The notes under the pieces are model-generated. The model saw only the letters and a list, made by a program, of their open reading frames with translations. It searched no databases and was not told the origin of the DNA. DNA of 64,000 nt from Allodiplogaster sudhausi (lineage: Eukaryota; Nematoda; Chromadorea; Rhabditida; Diplogasteridae), in the NCBI GenBank assembly GCA_945643635.1, contig CALZFC010000349.1, positions 4,725,001-4,789,000 of the forward strand, in the 5' to 3' direction. The stretch's first letter is position 1; every line of letters starts with the position of its first letter. Position numbers and translations under genes: made by a program. Below are positions 23,991 to 34,450 of this stretch, in pieces.

Positions 23991-24761
23991 ATGCGCTCTC
24001 TGCTCTGTCTCCTTGCCCTCTCGGTGGTCGTGCTCTCTGGCTGCAACATCAAGACGACGTTGCACATCGCGAAGCAGACTCGCAGCGGCTTCGCGCAGTT
24101 CACCTTCTTCAACGGCACCAAGTCCAGAGTGTTCGTCGATATCTAGTTGAACTCTTAAAAAAACCCATTTCCAACATTTCATAAAGCGTCAAATGAGCTA
24201 TAACTGTTTAAATTTTGCAATTAATTTTCCCGTAATCCATTACAATTTACCCTTCTCCCTCTAGATGAGCATGCTCTCTCGCCTTTGTTTCAGGTAAAGG
24301 CGTGAATTTTTGGCGCCTTTTATTAATTAAGTGTCCTTTTAAGCTACAAACTGACGGCGGGAGAGAAGCCGCCAGCCGACGAGACCTTCATGATCAGCGG
24401 CAAGGCGTGCAACGAGAAGCAGACGCTGCTCGAGACCTTCGAGAAGGACCCGGAGAGTGGCGGGAAGCGTCTGCTCGTCTCCGGCGCACACTTGGATGGC
24501 AACGGATCTATGACTTATTATGTTCGCACACAAATTTATTTCCCCCCTCTCGGAAAAGATTTTGACACGCACTTTTCCGTCACTTTTACTATTGAATTAG
24601 TGTGTCAACTATGAGCAACCAGTTACTGACTATTACGGTCAAGTCTCGTACACCTTTAGTACACTTAGTCCAGTTCATTGCAGATCAACGACTTCCTCTT
24701 CCCAATCCTCGTCTCTCGCCAGAGTGTCCTCTGCGCATTCGGCGACTGTGGCCGAGGATGA
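23991..24761 (+). CDS. Small secreted protein, local three-exon family, copy 1 (intact)
   Basis: Exons 23991-24130, 24344-24521 and 24684-24761 (phases 2 and 0) give about 131 residues. The N-terminus MRSLLCLLALSVVVLSGC is a signal peptide. Then come IKTTLHIAKQ, GFAQFTFFNGTKS, exon 2 YKLTAGEKPPADETF with KACNEKQTLLETFEKDP, and the end of exon 2, GNGSMTYY. Exon 3 ends VLCAFGDCGRG. Four Cys outside the leader region (including the one at its end) could form disulphides. The exon 1-2 junction splits a Val codon, conserved in all copies. I do not recognise the family; transthyretin-like proteins were considered, but no shared motif is convincing. Paralogues: 35241-36493 (-), 39859-44505 (-) and the remnant 34256-34450 (+). 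Confidence 0.8.
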
Positions 24762-25353
24762 TCTTTCTTCTTCTTATTTATTTTAAAAGAACAAATTCCT
24801 CATTCATTTTAATAAACTTGCCATCTTATGTCAACTTTACGGCTACCAACTCCTACTTTTAAAATTCTGTGGGCTACGAGAGAATTCAAAATCACAAGTC
24901 GACGATCACAAAATATAATGTATGCATATAAAGCTCGAATTAACAGGGAACACTCAACTAGTCTAGATGGATACTGTGCTAACTTTTTTTTTCAAGCGTT
25001 ACTTTTTCACAAGAAGCTTTTTCGCCACATGGCAAAATATGGAGCTGAAATAAGACAAATTCAAAGGTGTGCATAACTGCTAATTGTAATGGCCCGCTCA
25101 ATTATCGCTTTCTTTCCACGGGGGATGCCCGAAAGTGAAAGAACGGAAGATCTCAGCCCGAAAGTGAAAGAACGGAAGCGGTAACTTGTGTTTTTGAATA
25201 GGGGTTATAAATATGTATGTAAGATGAGTTTAACTGTGCGAGAAAGTTAAGGAGAGAAGAGAAGGTAGTGAAAGTAGAGATACATATATGAGTGGACTTG
25301 TTCTTGAAGAGATGTTCTTGTATAGAGAGGGGTATAGGTAGGACTGGGCATGG

Positions 25354-25406
<53 letters not shown>

Positions 25407-25775
25407 TAAGGATGAATGCTGAGAGTGCTGATTGAAGAGGGATAGAGTGCGAGTGTCCAGGCGGGAGAGCTGGGAAGCTGCCAACCGCAGGGTGGACGAT
25501 AATTTTCGAATTTCTTATTGTTTGAAACAAATTTATGTAGTCTTTCCCCAATTATTCAGAATAATATTTCTCTCTTCTATTCCAATTTAAGCAAGTGCAT
25601 CTTCAGCATCTTCATGTCGTTGACTTGCTAATTTCCAAACTCGACGAGTCCTCCATCGTATCCCCTTCAGCCACTTTCCTTTTGCTCCTCTGGCGAGCGT
25701 GGTCGGCTCTCTTCCTTTCTCTCGACTCCCCTATTTCCCTCTCTTTTTCTCTGCGCTCTCTTCCTCTTCTCTGCC
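24762..25775. other. Intergenic with GA run
   Basis: The region to about 24980 matches the flank after the other family copies (GAGAATTCAAnnTCAC, CATGCTCGAAT-like). A repeated CCCGAAAGTGAAAGAACGGA occurs twice at 25129-25178. (GA)n lies at 25353-25403. No gene seen. Confidence 0.6.
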
Positions 25776-27591
25776 ATGTCGCCCCTGGCTCTTCTCGTTC
25801 AGCTTCTGATCCTCGTCTCTTCCAACACGGCCGACGAGGCCGTGACCATCCGCAGCACCAAGACGACCACCGAAGTTTGACGAATTCAATTCAAAATTTG
25901 TCTTGCCCACTCTAGCTCCTCTCTCACTTCTCTCTCTCCTTTCCTACTGTTTCCAATTTACTCTTTAATTTTTCACCTCTTCCTCTTCTCCCTCCACTTT
26001 ACGCTTTTCAAAGGAATGTTTAAAATGTTGACAAATTAGTTTCCAAGTTATCCATTTTATGAGACCACACTTTGTCCATCTCACCTTCTCGATCTCACTC
26101 TCCTCTCGAGCTCTTCTCTCTTCAGATCTCCACGTACGCCAATGACTCCGTCGTCCTCAACTGGCTTCTTTCGGCTTCTTCCCTTCGTTGCTTCTCCGGT
26201 CCGCCGTTTGAGCCTCCACTTCACTTTCTTACGATCAGTCTTCACCTTACTGTAAACATAAATATGTCTAACAATAAAATAAAATAATCGTTTCTCAATC
26301 AGCACCGCTGCTCTCGTTGGACGCCTCGCGCGTGGTGGTCAGCGACAATCGCAGCATCGTCATCGGCGAATCGATGGCATCGATGGCCAAGGTTCCGGCA
26401 CTCACTTTTAACCCGGGGCAGAATCATACACGAGAATGCATTTTGATTGTCCACCTCCATGCTAGAAAAGTTGGAAAATGACCTTTGAGAAAGAGGTCTG
26501 CTAGTTGAGGTAAATACTAACTCCATTTGTGAGTCCAGGCAGCAGCCGCACTCTCTGACAATGATTGTCCAAAATGACGGCAAATTTTATATTTTGCAGC
26601 GAATACGGAGAAAACTTTTATTCTCGTTATTGTCCATGAATTTGAATTATTAATTTCTTTTTAATTTAACAGCATTATATTTTTTCAGCAATCCTACACG
26701 AGTGAGAAGGTGAAGCAGGAGAAGAAGGCGGCCAGGCCGAACCCGGCAGTGGTTGTGCGCGTCCGCAAGGATCGATTTGCTGATCTGTTAGTTAATGGTT
26801 GGCTGGAAATTTAAAATTGTCCCAGCTGAATCATTAAAAAAAGATAAGATGCGAGGCGTTGAACCGCAACATTGACAAGTTAGAGAAACCGAAATTTAGC
26901 ATCTTTTTACAGCTACATCTACGTCGCCATCCTCGTGGCCTTTGTCGCCATAAATCTGTGTCTGCTCGACTTTGGCGGCAGCGGAAACGACAACGGCGAG
27001 GTTGGAGAAGACAGACTGCGCGTCCATGGAAGAACATGTTCAACTATGGATGCTTTCTCTTTTGTCCCAGCCATAAGTAAGTCTTTAATGAAGAGAAAAT
27101 GACTTTGTGATAAGAAACCAATATGATATTCATGTTTCCCGTCACTGAAAACACCCTCATGTTCATTAAGGCGAGAAAATAATTTGAAAAATGTCTAACT
27201 CTGGGGTGGGATAGCAGAATAGCACCAAGAAACTGCACTTTCAGGGCCGTTTCGTGGCCGCGCGCCCGACGAAGTCGGCGCCCGCAGTCTTGGCGAGGGC
27301 TCGCGCGGCAGCCGGATCCGAGGACGGCGAAGAGACCGAGTGCTGAAACGAGACGAAGCTCCGCCCACCCGTCCAGCTATCAAGCCCGCTCCTTTTCCCC
27401 CTGCTATCCTCAGAGAACCTCAGAGCAACCCAGCCCTTTCACCGACCTTTGACCCTCTTCCGATCAAGTACTCGAACGGTGCCCCCAATAAACTCGGAAA
27501 TGGATGTGCGCATTTATTACATGAACGTATATTCGCACAAAATGGTAAAGTGATATCCAATGAACTATTGCGTTGGTATTTGAAAATCTGA
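25776..27591 (+). CDS. Single-pass membrane protein, probably the N-terminal part of a receptor-type tyrosine phosphatase
   Basis: Exons 25776-25874, 26126-26198, 26303-26391, 26689-26786, 26913-27076 and 27245 onward join in consistent phases. The start MSPLALLVQLLILVSSNTAD is a signal peptide. A short ectodomain follows (VTIRSTKTTTE, STYANDSVVLNW, SLDASRVVVSDNRSIVIGES), possibly a reduced Ig-like fold, with no clear Cys pair. Exon 4 is basic (KVKQEKKAARP). Exon 5 has the membrane helix IYVAILVAFVAINLCLL. Exon 6 is a basic, Pro-rich cytoplasmic segment (KPAPFPPAILREP), open to TGA 27589-27591, giving about 289 residues. The donor of exon 2 (CCG|GTCCGC) is weak; exon 5 ends at a strong ATAA|GTAAGT. 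Tyrosine-phosphatase sequence follows directly on the same strand, so this looks like its receptor portion; exon 6 may originally have spliced into it. Confidence 0.6.
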
Positions 27592-27651
27592 TTGAAAATT
27601 GAAATAAAAATTGAACAAAAATTTGAAAATTAGATGTACATTATTTTTAAG

Positions 27652-27801
27652 CTACCCATAAAGCTCTTCAGACGTCTTCTGCGTCGACCCTCGACCCCCG
27701 ACGGAAGCGAGGACTACATCCATGCGAATTGAGTGGACGTGGCCGAGAACCATAAATACATCTGTGCGCAGGTATGTAGGTAGGAGTAAAGGGGGAGGAA
27801 G

Positions 27802-27839
<38 letters not shown>

Positions 27840-28020
27840 CAATAGGAAGAGGGAGAGCGAAGCACATCCGGAATGCCTTGCAAGGCCCGACACCGGGGAC
27901 CGTCTAAGACCTCTGGCGAATGGTCTGAGGCGAGAAGGCTGGAGAACCATGCTCTTCGACGTCGTCGAGAAAACGGCAAGAAGAAGTGTGAGTTGTACTA
28001 TCCAGAGGCAACGAGACTGT
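27652..28020 (+). pseudogene. Decayed protein-tyrosine-phosphatase domain (N-terminal half)
   Basis: 27652-27771 encodes GSEDYIHAN, a TGA (27730-27732), then VDVAENHKYICAQ, the PTP consensus around xDYINAxYVD..KxYIxxQ, and ends CAG|GTATGT. From 27881 the match resumes as QGPTPGTV, TAA (27905-27907), DLWRMV, TGA (27926-27928), GEKAG, then in another frame ENGKKKCELYYPE, which fits the family's GPxxxTVxDFWRMVW and the later KC..YWP region. The acceptor before QGP reads TTGCAA, not CAG. Catalytic HCSAGxGRTG was not found; the homology ends near the repeat-flanked segment at 28163. At least two in-frame stops plus a frameshift mean this copy cannot encode an active enzyme. Confidence 0.75.
27798..27838. 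repeat. (GA)n in the phosphatase remnant intron
   Basis: GA run of about 40 bp between the two phosphatase exon remnants. A second GA run lies at 28090-28115. Confidence 0.9.
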
Positions 28021-28162
28021 TAGAGAGCAGGAGGGAGGCGAGGGAATTAGAGAAGCAGAGATTGAGAGGGAGAAATGCGGAGAAAACGAAAGAGAGAGAG
28101 AGAGAGAGAGAGGGAGAGCGCCATAAGGACCGACCATTTCTGTGTCTACATACATTTGACCT

Positions 28163-28333
28163 AAACTCGTCAGTTTTAAGCCTTGTGTTTTACCACATTT
28201 ATGGCTTTCTTTGTGATACTCTACATATACATATGTATCTTCATGTTTTAGTCTTCAAGTCCCGCGTGACAGGAACACGGCCCTTGAGGGCATTTATTCT
28301 TCTTTTTCTTGCTGGCCGGCCCCCCTCGCGACA
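28163..28333 (+). mobile_element. LTR-like direct repeat, copy 1
   Basis: Shares with 30047-30219 the blocks CTCGTCAGTTT, AAGCCTTGTGTTTTA, AAGTCCCGCGTG, CAGGAACACGGCCCT, GAGGGCA and TTTATTCTTCTTTTTCTTGC, ending GGCCGGCCCCCCTCGC. It ends in ...ACA followed by TGGTCCGTCGGCTCC, which could be a primer-binding site. The element's outer boundary is not defined. Confidence 0.5.
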
Positions 28334-30046
28334 TGGTCCGTCGGCTCCGTTGCTCTCTTTTGAGCAATGCGGAGCGACCTTTAAGCCAGTCACCCAACGA
28401 CGTCGTCGTGATGCAGATATACACTCGGTACAACGTCCATTGCCCGTAGGGCCATACTCTTCATCCACTCTTCATTGCCCGTGGGGCCATACTTCATTGC
28501 CCGAGAGGCCTATGTCACTTTCTGCTCACGCAGAACACGTCGATGGAGCATACCCGTTTTTGGCTTCATACCACCACGTCTTTATGAACTTCGTTTAGCT
28601 GTGAGGCAGGTACAACTATAAGACTTCTCTCTTTTGGGCCAGATCCCTCGACAATAATTCCGACCTCTTGCTAGTGGGAATCTTCCGTCCTGAGAGACGT
28701 AGAAAGACCTAACTAGAGGTTACTTCCATCATCACCTTCCTCTGAACAACGAGAATCTATCAGAAGCCGGCAGGCAGAATCTGACAAGATGCGTGTTCAT
28801 GGTTTCGGTTGACTTTTAAGACCTCGGGACTACCACGGTGTAGCCATGACGAGCAACCGTAGTATCGCTGTTGACTACAGGAGTAGCAGCATTTTTGTGA
28901 GGAGTAAGACCTCGAGATTTTACTGCATGCAGAGCACAAAAGAGAGTGTCAATCACTCCCGCTCTCGGAGGACCGATAGGGGTCATGATGCGGAGAGATC
29001 GACAGGCGCCCCGGTAATCCGTCATGAAAGTTCCTCTGAACTGTGTACAGTTATGACCTAAGGAGCCCACTTCTTCCATGACGGACGACTAGATGCTAAG
29101 TGACCCAGTTCCGTCGACCACTTCGGTGACGATATAACCTGATTCATGACCGGTTAGGGGAACCATGACGGTCGGGGCTCTTCGAAGATTGTTTGGACAG
29201 TAATCTACTCTTAGTGAGGAAGCCCATTTCACTGAATGGAGACGTCTTTGTCTTATTTGCCACCCTTCATGGCAATATTGTGCCCGCCACCAGTGTCACT
29301 GGGACTACGTCTCGTGATTTCTTCTGTGTTTATTTAACCAGCTTTCCTTTCGTCGAATCGCTTCACCGTCAAGCAGCCGAACAAGCGCGTAGCGTGACAA
29401 GAGATCGAGCAGCGAGGCGAGCAAGGACCACAGGCGTGACCACTCGAGCGACTCCGTCAAGCAGCCATCGACAACTCGGGACGAGCGAGCGGCAGACGAG
29501 CGAGCCGATCGACTCAATCAAGCAGCCCTCGACAGCCCTGGTACCCCATTCTTTCCCCTCTCTCTCCACATTTTCTGGCCTTCCTTTTTTGTGTAGGCCT
29601 CCAGTGTTACAAACTTTGAGTTTGTGATTTTCTTTCTTTCTGTAATTTGTGTCTGCATGGCCATTTACAATTAGTGCCGTTTCTACTGTATAGTGTTTTA
29701 GTTATAGTGTGGAAGAGACGAGATTCCCTAGCTCATCTCGCTCGCTCTCTGCTTCTTGAACCACTCTCTCTTCTCATAACACTCTCGTGTCATGCATCCT
29801 CTCCCTCACGTTCTCATCGATTGACCTGACTCGGCGTCTCGGGCGCGCACCAGCTCCCCCTCCCTTTCTCACCTTCCCCCTGCCAAAATCCCGGCTCAGT
29901 TAGTCTTCTTATTTCGCTATGTAAGGAGCAGTTGTGCACAGAGTTTTGTTCTGGCACCCTTCCTTCCACTCTTACACTCCTTTTTGCGTCTTGCTAGCAT
30001 TCAATCACATCTTGTTGTTAATGCCTCTGTAAGGGGCTTGTATAAT
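28334..30046 (+). mobile_element. Internal part of an LTR-like segment, no intact gene
   Basis: About 1.7 kb between the two direct repeats. It holds a three-fold TTCATTGCCCGnGGGGCC-like tandem at 28437-28505 and a GC-rich block with related AGCAGCCnTCGACA words at 29400-29545. I saw no reverse transcriptase, integrase or gag motif, so if this is a retroelement it is degenerate or non-autonomous. Confidence 0.35.
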
Positions 30047-30219
30047 AAGCTCGTCAGTTTGAAGCCTTGTGTTTTATCACATGTAAATGGCTTTATTCTG
30101 TATTGTGTAATCCGAGGAGCCGTCGTTCTTTTATTCGTCAAGTCCCGCGTGGCAGGAACACGGCCCTCGAGGGCACAATTTATTCTTCTTTTTCTTGCTG
30201 GCCGGCCCCCCTCGCAACA
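30047..30219 (+). mobile_element. LTR-like direct repeat, copy 2
   Basis: Partner of 28163-28333. The middle differs (GTGTAATCCGAGGAGCCGTC here against TACATATACATATG-like sequence in copy 1), while both ends are well conserved. Ends CTCGCAACA. Confidence 0.5.
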
Positions 30220-30299
30220 CACAGCCATTCAACCCTTACTAAATGCGGTCATCAACAAGCGTTGATTCATGGCTCGGTAGAAGTGGGCGGAGCCCGACA

Positions 30300-30373
30300 G
30301 TACGCAGCCAAATCTGAGATCTTGGATGTGCAACTTGGCTGTGTACATCAAAGATTTGAATTTGGCTACGTAC
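30300..30373. repeat. Imperfect inverted repeat, about 32-bp arms
   Basis: The left arm begins GTACGCAGCCAAAT and the right arm ends ATTTGGCTACGTAC, with further pairing of ATCTTGGATGTGCA and TGTACATCAAAGAT around an 8-bp centre. Confidence 0.65.
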
Positions 30374-30751
30374 AGCCACCACTGCGTATCTGTTTGTTAT
30401 CCATAGAGCCGCGTTCAGTGTTGCCCAATCATGCAATCACCTGGCGCGAAAGAGCGCACGGAAGGTCACATTAAACCTTCTCGCGTTGACGCGACCGCAA
30501 AGGGGCGGAGCCTAGTAACCGCAATTGCCGTGCGACATTCATCAATTCTCTTGTACCTATTGCTTCTTTCTTGATGACATGCACAAACATTTGTTCCGTT
30601 CTTATTTTCATCTTAAATCATCCAGTTTAACTCATTTCCATCATTACTCAATGACAGATTTGAATGAGTATCACATTTTTCTGATTAAATGCGGTAATAT
30701 TTTCGTTCTTGTTTCTACAATTACCCATCGCGTCCTTCCAGGCAGGAATCG

Positions 30752-31900
30752 ATGGAGGCTGGTGCAAGTTATACCGCGCCTCTTGACAGTCTTGCACTGG
30801 GTTGGTCCTCGGATGGATTCTATATCTATGCCCTCCCCAGTCGCACCCGCCTCCCCAGCTTCTCCGGTCAGGGTTTCGTTAATCTTTTGATCTTCTCTCC
30901 TATTCTGTAATTAGGACACGAGAGAACGCACTCTTATATCCGTATGTAAATGCTTAAAAGGCGAGCTTAATAGTGGTAGACTAACTTTTTAGCCCGCCTA
31001 TTTTTGGACAATATTTTCTTTAAAAAAAGAATTCATCATTTAAGCAGCCTGTTTGAGTATTAATGTGAGACTTTAGAAAGACTTCCGGCGGCCAGCCCAG
31101 CTCCTCTCGCGCCCAGTCCCGCCACTCTCGCGGCCAGCCTCGCCATTCTCGCGCCCAACGGAGTTGCGAACAAGAGACATATGACGTTTCCTTTCCAATC
31201 TCTTCCAACTTCCTGTCTCCTTCAGCTGCCGTAACCACGAGCAGACCGTCTCAAGTGGCTGCTCCCCGTGCAACAGCCAAGACTTCTGCTCCCCAGACAG
31301 CCGGTTCGATGGCCTCCAAGACTCCCTCAACTCAGCACACCTCGTCTGCAGTCGCTGAACATCAAGGCATCATCCACGATCTGGAGAAGAAGGTACGGTA
31401 CATGCAAATTCCATTCTTTTCTTCCTACTTTTCTTATACGGGATAAGGCCCTCCACTTGTGTCAGGTGTTGCCCTCGCTGATAAGGAAAGTGGGTGTACT
31501 TTATCAGTGATACACGACCAAAAAAATGTGATTGAAGAGGAAAGAGGCATACGTAGCACTGGAGAAGAAACGGGACATGCAGTTGGCAAAGTACGTGGAG
31601 GCGTATGCCTCTGTCGAGAAGGAACACGACTTCTACTTTGCCAAGCTGGAGCGGATCGAGGAGATGGTGAACAGCCTTCACCAGGGTTCGCCGCGCGTTC
31701 TAAATGCGGACGCCGTTCAAGCGATTCTCTATGAAAATGTGGTCGGTTGGAGAAATGTGAAATGAGGTCTAGTAACTAAGAATGGTTTGCAGGGGATCGC
31801 AGAGGGTGAGCTGGTGACCGGCGCGGCGGCCGGGGATGAGAGACAGGACGACGTGGCGGCCCCCGACTCCCGCCTCCCCGATGCCGTGGCCACTCCAGAG
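30752..31900 (+). CDS. EB1-like microtubule end-binding protein; CH domain not found
   Basis: EB1 proteins track growing microtubule plus ends: an N-terminal CH domain binds tubulin and a C-terminal EBH domain dimerises and recruits partners. Exons 30752-30866, 31226-31392, 31538-31738 and 31793-31900 are phase-consistent. The first encodes MEAGASYTAPLDSLALGW, then a Ser/Thr/Pro/Ala linker (KTSAPQTAGSMASKTPS). The coiled coil follows (IIHDLEKK, YVALEKKRDMQLAKYVEAYA) with the EBH hallmark VEKEHDFYFAKLERIEEMV, then an acidic tail, VAAPDSRLPDAVATPE. The usual tubulin-binding CH domain is absent between the upstream repeat and the ATG, so the gene either lost it or its exons lie elsewhere. GC-box-like GGGGCGGAGCC near 30495 supports a local promoter. 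A terminal exon is unresolved (see 32995-33127). Confidence 0.75.
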
Positions 31901-32049
31901 GTTGCACAAGTCGCGCATTTTGGATCTTTACTTTTAATTAGTGCTAATAGTAAGCTGGATTCAAATCCGGAAATGGGAAATTTTGGGAGCCATGCTTATT
32001 GTTAGTACTGTGAGAGGAAGAAAGAGTCAGAGATGGTCTAGTGGAGAGG

Positions 32050-32420
32050 TAAGGGGGGGGGGGAGAAAAGAGAAGGAGAGAGAGTGAGAGAAAGAGACAT
32101 AGAAGGTGTAGAGTGGAGGTGAGTGACGAGAAGAGTAGTGAGAGAGAAAGAGATAGAGAAGGTTTAGAGGAGAGGTGAGGAGGAGAGGAGAGATGGAGAG
32201 AAAGAGACAGAGAAGGTATAGAATAGAGGTGAGGGGAGGAGATGAGAGAGAAAGAGATAGAGAAGGTTCAGAGGAGAGGTGAGAGGAGGGGGGAGAGAGC
32301 GAGAAAGAAACAGAGAAGGTATAGAGGGGAGGGGAAAGGGGTGAGGTAGTGGAGATGGAGATAGAGAAAGAGACTAAGTGTGTATAAAGCAGAGGTGAGA
32401 GGGGAGGAGAGGCAGATAAA
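32050..32420 (-). repeat. GA-rich minisatellite, unit about 60-65 bp
   Basis: Five or so units built on GAGAGAAAGAGAnAGAGAAGG followed by TATAGA or TTCAGA and GGAGAGGTGAGAGG. It lies in the spacer or intron after the EB1-like exons. Confidence 0.75.
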
Positions 32421-32994
32421 GAAGTAAGAAACTGGAAAGGAAAATGAGATGCAATAATGAGAAAAGACTTGAGGCTTTCTATGTCGGCGGCCACGGTTCG
32501 TGTGCCGCGCACGCGCCTGTTCCGGTGGCCAGCCCAGCCCCTCACCTCTCGCGCCTAGTCACGAATCGCCCATTCGCTCCCCTGGTTTGAGTGTTACGCA
32601 CTGTCTGACAATGAGGATTTGTAGGTAGTACAAGGAAATAATATTAGAATGTGAATTATAATCTTTCCATTATCCTTGTTTATATTATTTTCTAGCTGCA
32701 TACCATATTTAAAATAATAAAATTTTTCTATTTTTGTATAATTTTTGTTATAATTCCACATTAGAATGCTATAAAAACTGGTAAAACATATGTACCTAAA
32801 TAATTTCTCAATACGTAAAAAAATCTTTTACAACAAGGAACAATATATACTAAAAAGGCTTTTTCGATTGAGATATTATTATTTATTATTTAGCCTTTAA
32901 TTTCTTGTTTTTCTAATCTTTGAAGAGTTCTTTTTTAAGGAAATATTTTTTTGTGACTTTGTAAAAAAAAATGTGGAAAACGTTGTCTTTACAG

Positions 32995-33127
32995 ACCCCT
33001 CCCACTTTCTTCGCGGCCATCCACGTTATGACGCCACTCTCTACAGGATGCGAAGACGTCGCATGGAGGAGGAGGAGGGGCGAGGAGACCGCTCCCGCTC
33101 TCCTCCTCGTTCACGGGCATCGTAAAT
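32995..33127 (+). CDS. Possible terminal exon with RS-like tail
   Basis: After TTTACAG the frame reads DPSHFLRGHPRYDATLYRMR, then RRMEEEEGRGDRSRSPPRSR and TAA at 33125-33127. GC content and composition look coding. Its phase (1) does not match the preceding EB1-like exon (phase 0), so it may belong to another gene or need an unseen intermediate exon. In phase 0 the same DNA reads TPPTFFAAIHVMTPL, which is less convincing. Confidence 0.3.
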
Positions 33128-34255
33128 GGCGCGAGGCAGCAGCCTTCCTCGTCTTCTCCCACTCTAAGTTGTGCCAATGCTATTAGCTAACTTTCTTCGC
33201 TTAGAGAAGAAGTGCCTCGCATTCCAGCTAACTAAGCTCGTTTTCTCTCTTTTTCTCGTAATGCGAATTAATTTGATGCTATTCCATGATTACGTAAAAT
33301 ATATTCTATCAGTTGTAAAAAGATCGCCATTGTAGTTCCCACTTTATTCTTAGAATGTCTAGATATCGTTAAGATATGTATTTTGATTCTTTCTTGTAAC
33401 ATGCTTTTCTCATCTTATTCATAAGCGCAATATTCTGACGCGCTTTCCCTGGTACCATAAATGCACAGCGTTTTGCCTAGTAGCATCGGGTCATTTTTCC
33501 TTGGCCGTTAAATGGAATAAAAAAACCGCGCATCGCGACCGCAACGCCTCAAAAATCAGTTCATTTTATTTTGGTGCGAACAAAATCCACGAACATCGGC
33601 CGTAAAATGGTGCCGTAGATTAGTAAAACATCAGATGCTCCTCAAACTACTGGGGACAAAATGCTGTGTAAATGCCTTCCTCAATTAAATATTTCCCTAT
33701 TCCGTTTTATTCGGTTTTATATTGCCCTTTTTATCAGAATGTGGGAAGTTGCTGTAATTTAGCAAAGCCATTCTTTTTTGCATTCTCGGTACGGTTTGCT
33801 AGGTTGGAGAGATTCGGAGTTTTTTAAGAGGCCTTGTTCAATTGTAGTATGGCAAGTTGGCCGTAATTGGTGATGATAAAGGTGTCGTTTATTTCACAAG
33901 TGATCGTTTTCGTTGAAAGACCTAAGCAAACAGGCTGAAAAGTGCGCTGCTAAATGATAGAAAGTCGAGCTTAACAAATGGAGCTTCCTTTTCTTTCTCA
34001 TCTCATTATCTGTACTTTTATCGTGTTCTTTTCCGACAAGCGAGTGGTGGAAGGAGTCTTCCTCTCCGAGTATGACCCAGTTCCTAAATCAGCGCACACT
34101 CTTTTTACAGGCTGTTTATGACGGTATTTTAATTACCGGAGCATCCTTTTAACAAATAGGAAAGCATGACTTCCCCTTCCAATCACATCTCGTATAATAT
34201 GACTAATGGTTATGCGGTGTGCCCCAGGGGGACGAATTAGATAGTGCCAGTTGAG
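33128..34255. other. Intergenic, no gene seen
   Basis: AT-rich DNA. From about 34020 it enters the flank shared with 23500 and 39200 (GCGAGTGGTGGAAGGAGTCT, GACCCAG). Confidence 0.6.
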
Positions 34256-34450
34256 ATGCGCTCGTTCCTCTGTCTATTCGCCCTCTCGGTGGCCACTCTG
34301 CTTGGCCGCAACATAAAAAAGACGACTTTGCACATCACGAAGCAAACGACTTCAAACATCTCACTTAGCTTCAAGTGAGCTACATATAAACAGCAACGGA
34401 TCCATGACTTATTATGTGCGTATGAGCATTTACCCAAAAAGCCGCGCATT
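34256..34450 (+). pseudogene. Remnant of the secreted-protein family (same orientation as copy 1)
   Basis: Starts MRSFLCLFALSVATLLGRNI, then KKTTLHITKQT, close to copy 1 at 23991 but with one extra Lys. Its exon 1 tail is altered and meets a TGA after SLSFK. An internal deletion then brings in the end of exon 2 (NSNGSMTYY). No exon 3 follows, and flank sequence resumes. It is clearly non-functional. Confidence 0.8.

Noticed and set aside
23991..24045. Bacterial lipoprotein signal (LSGC) in secreted copy 1
   Set aside because: The gene is spliced and its paralogues have SISAC or similar; an ordinary eukaryotic signal peptide explains it.
23991..24761. Transthyretin-like or other named nematode family for the secreted genes
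   Set aside because: Size and signal peptide fit, but no diagnostic motif could be aligned by eye.
29193..29627. 144-codon frame as a gag-like protein
   Set aside because: No zinc knuckle, protease or other retroelement motif; composition changes abruptly along the frame.
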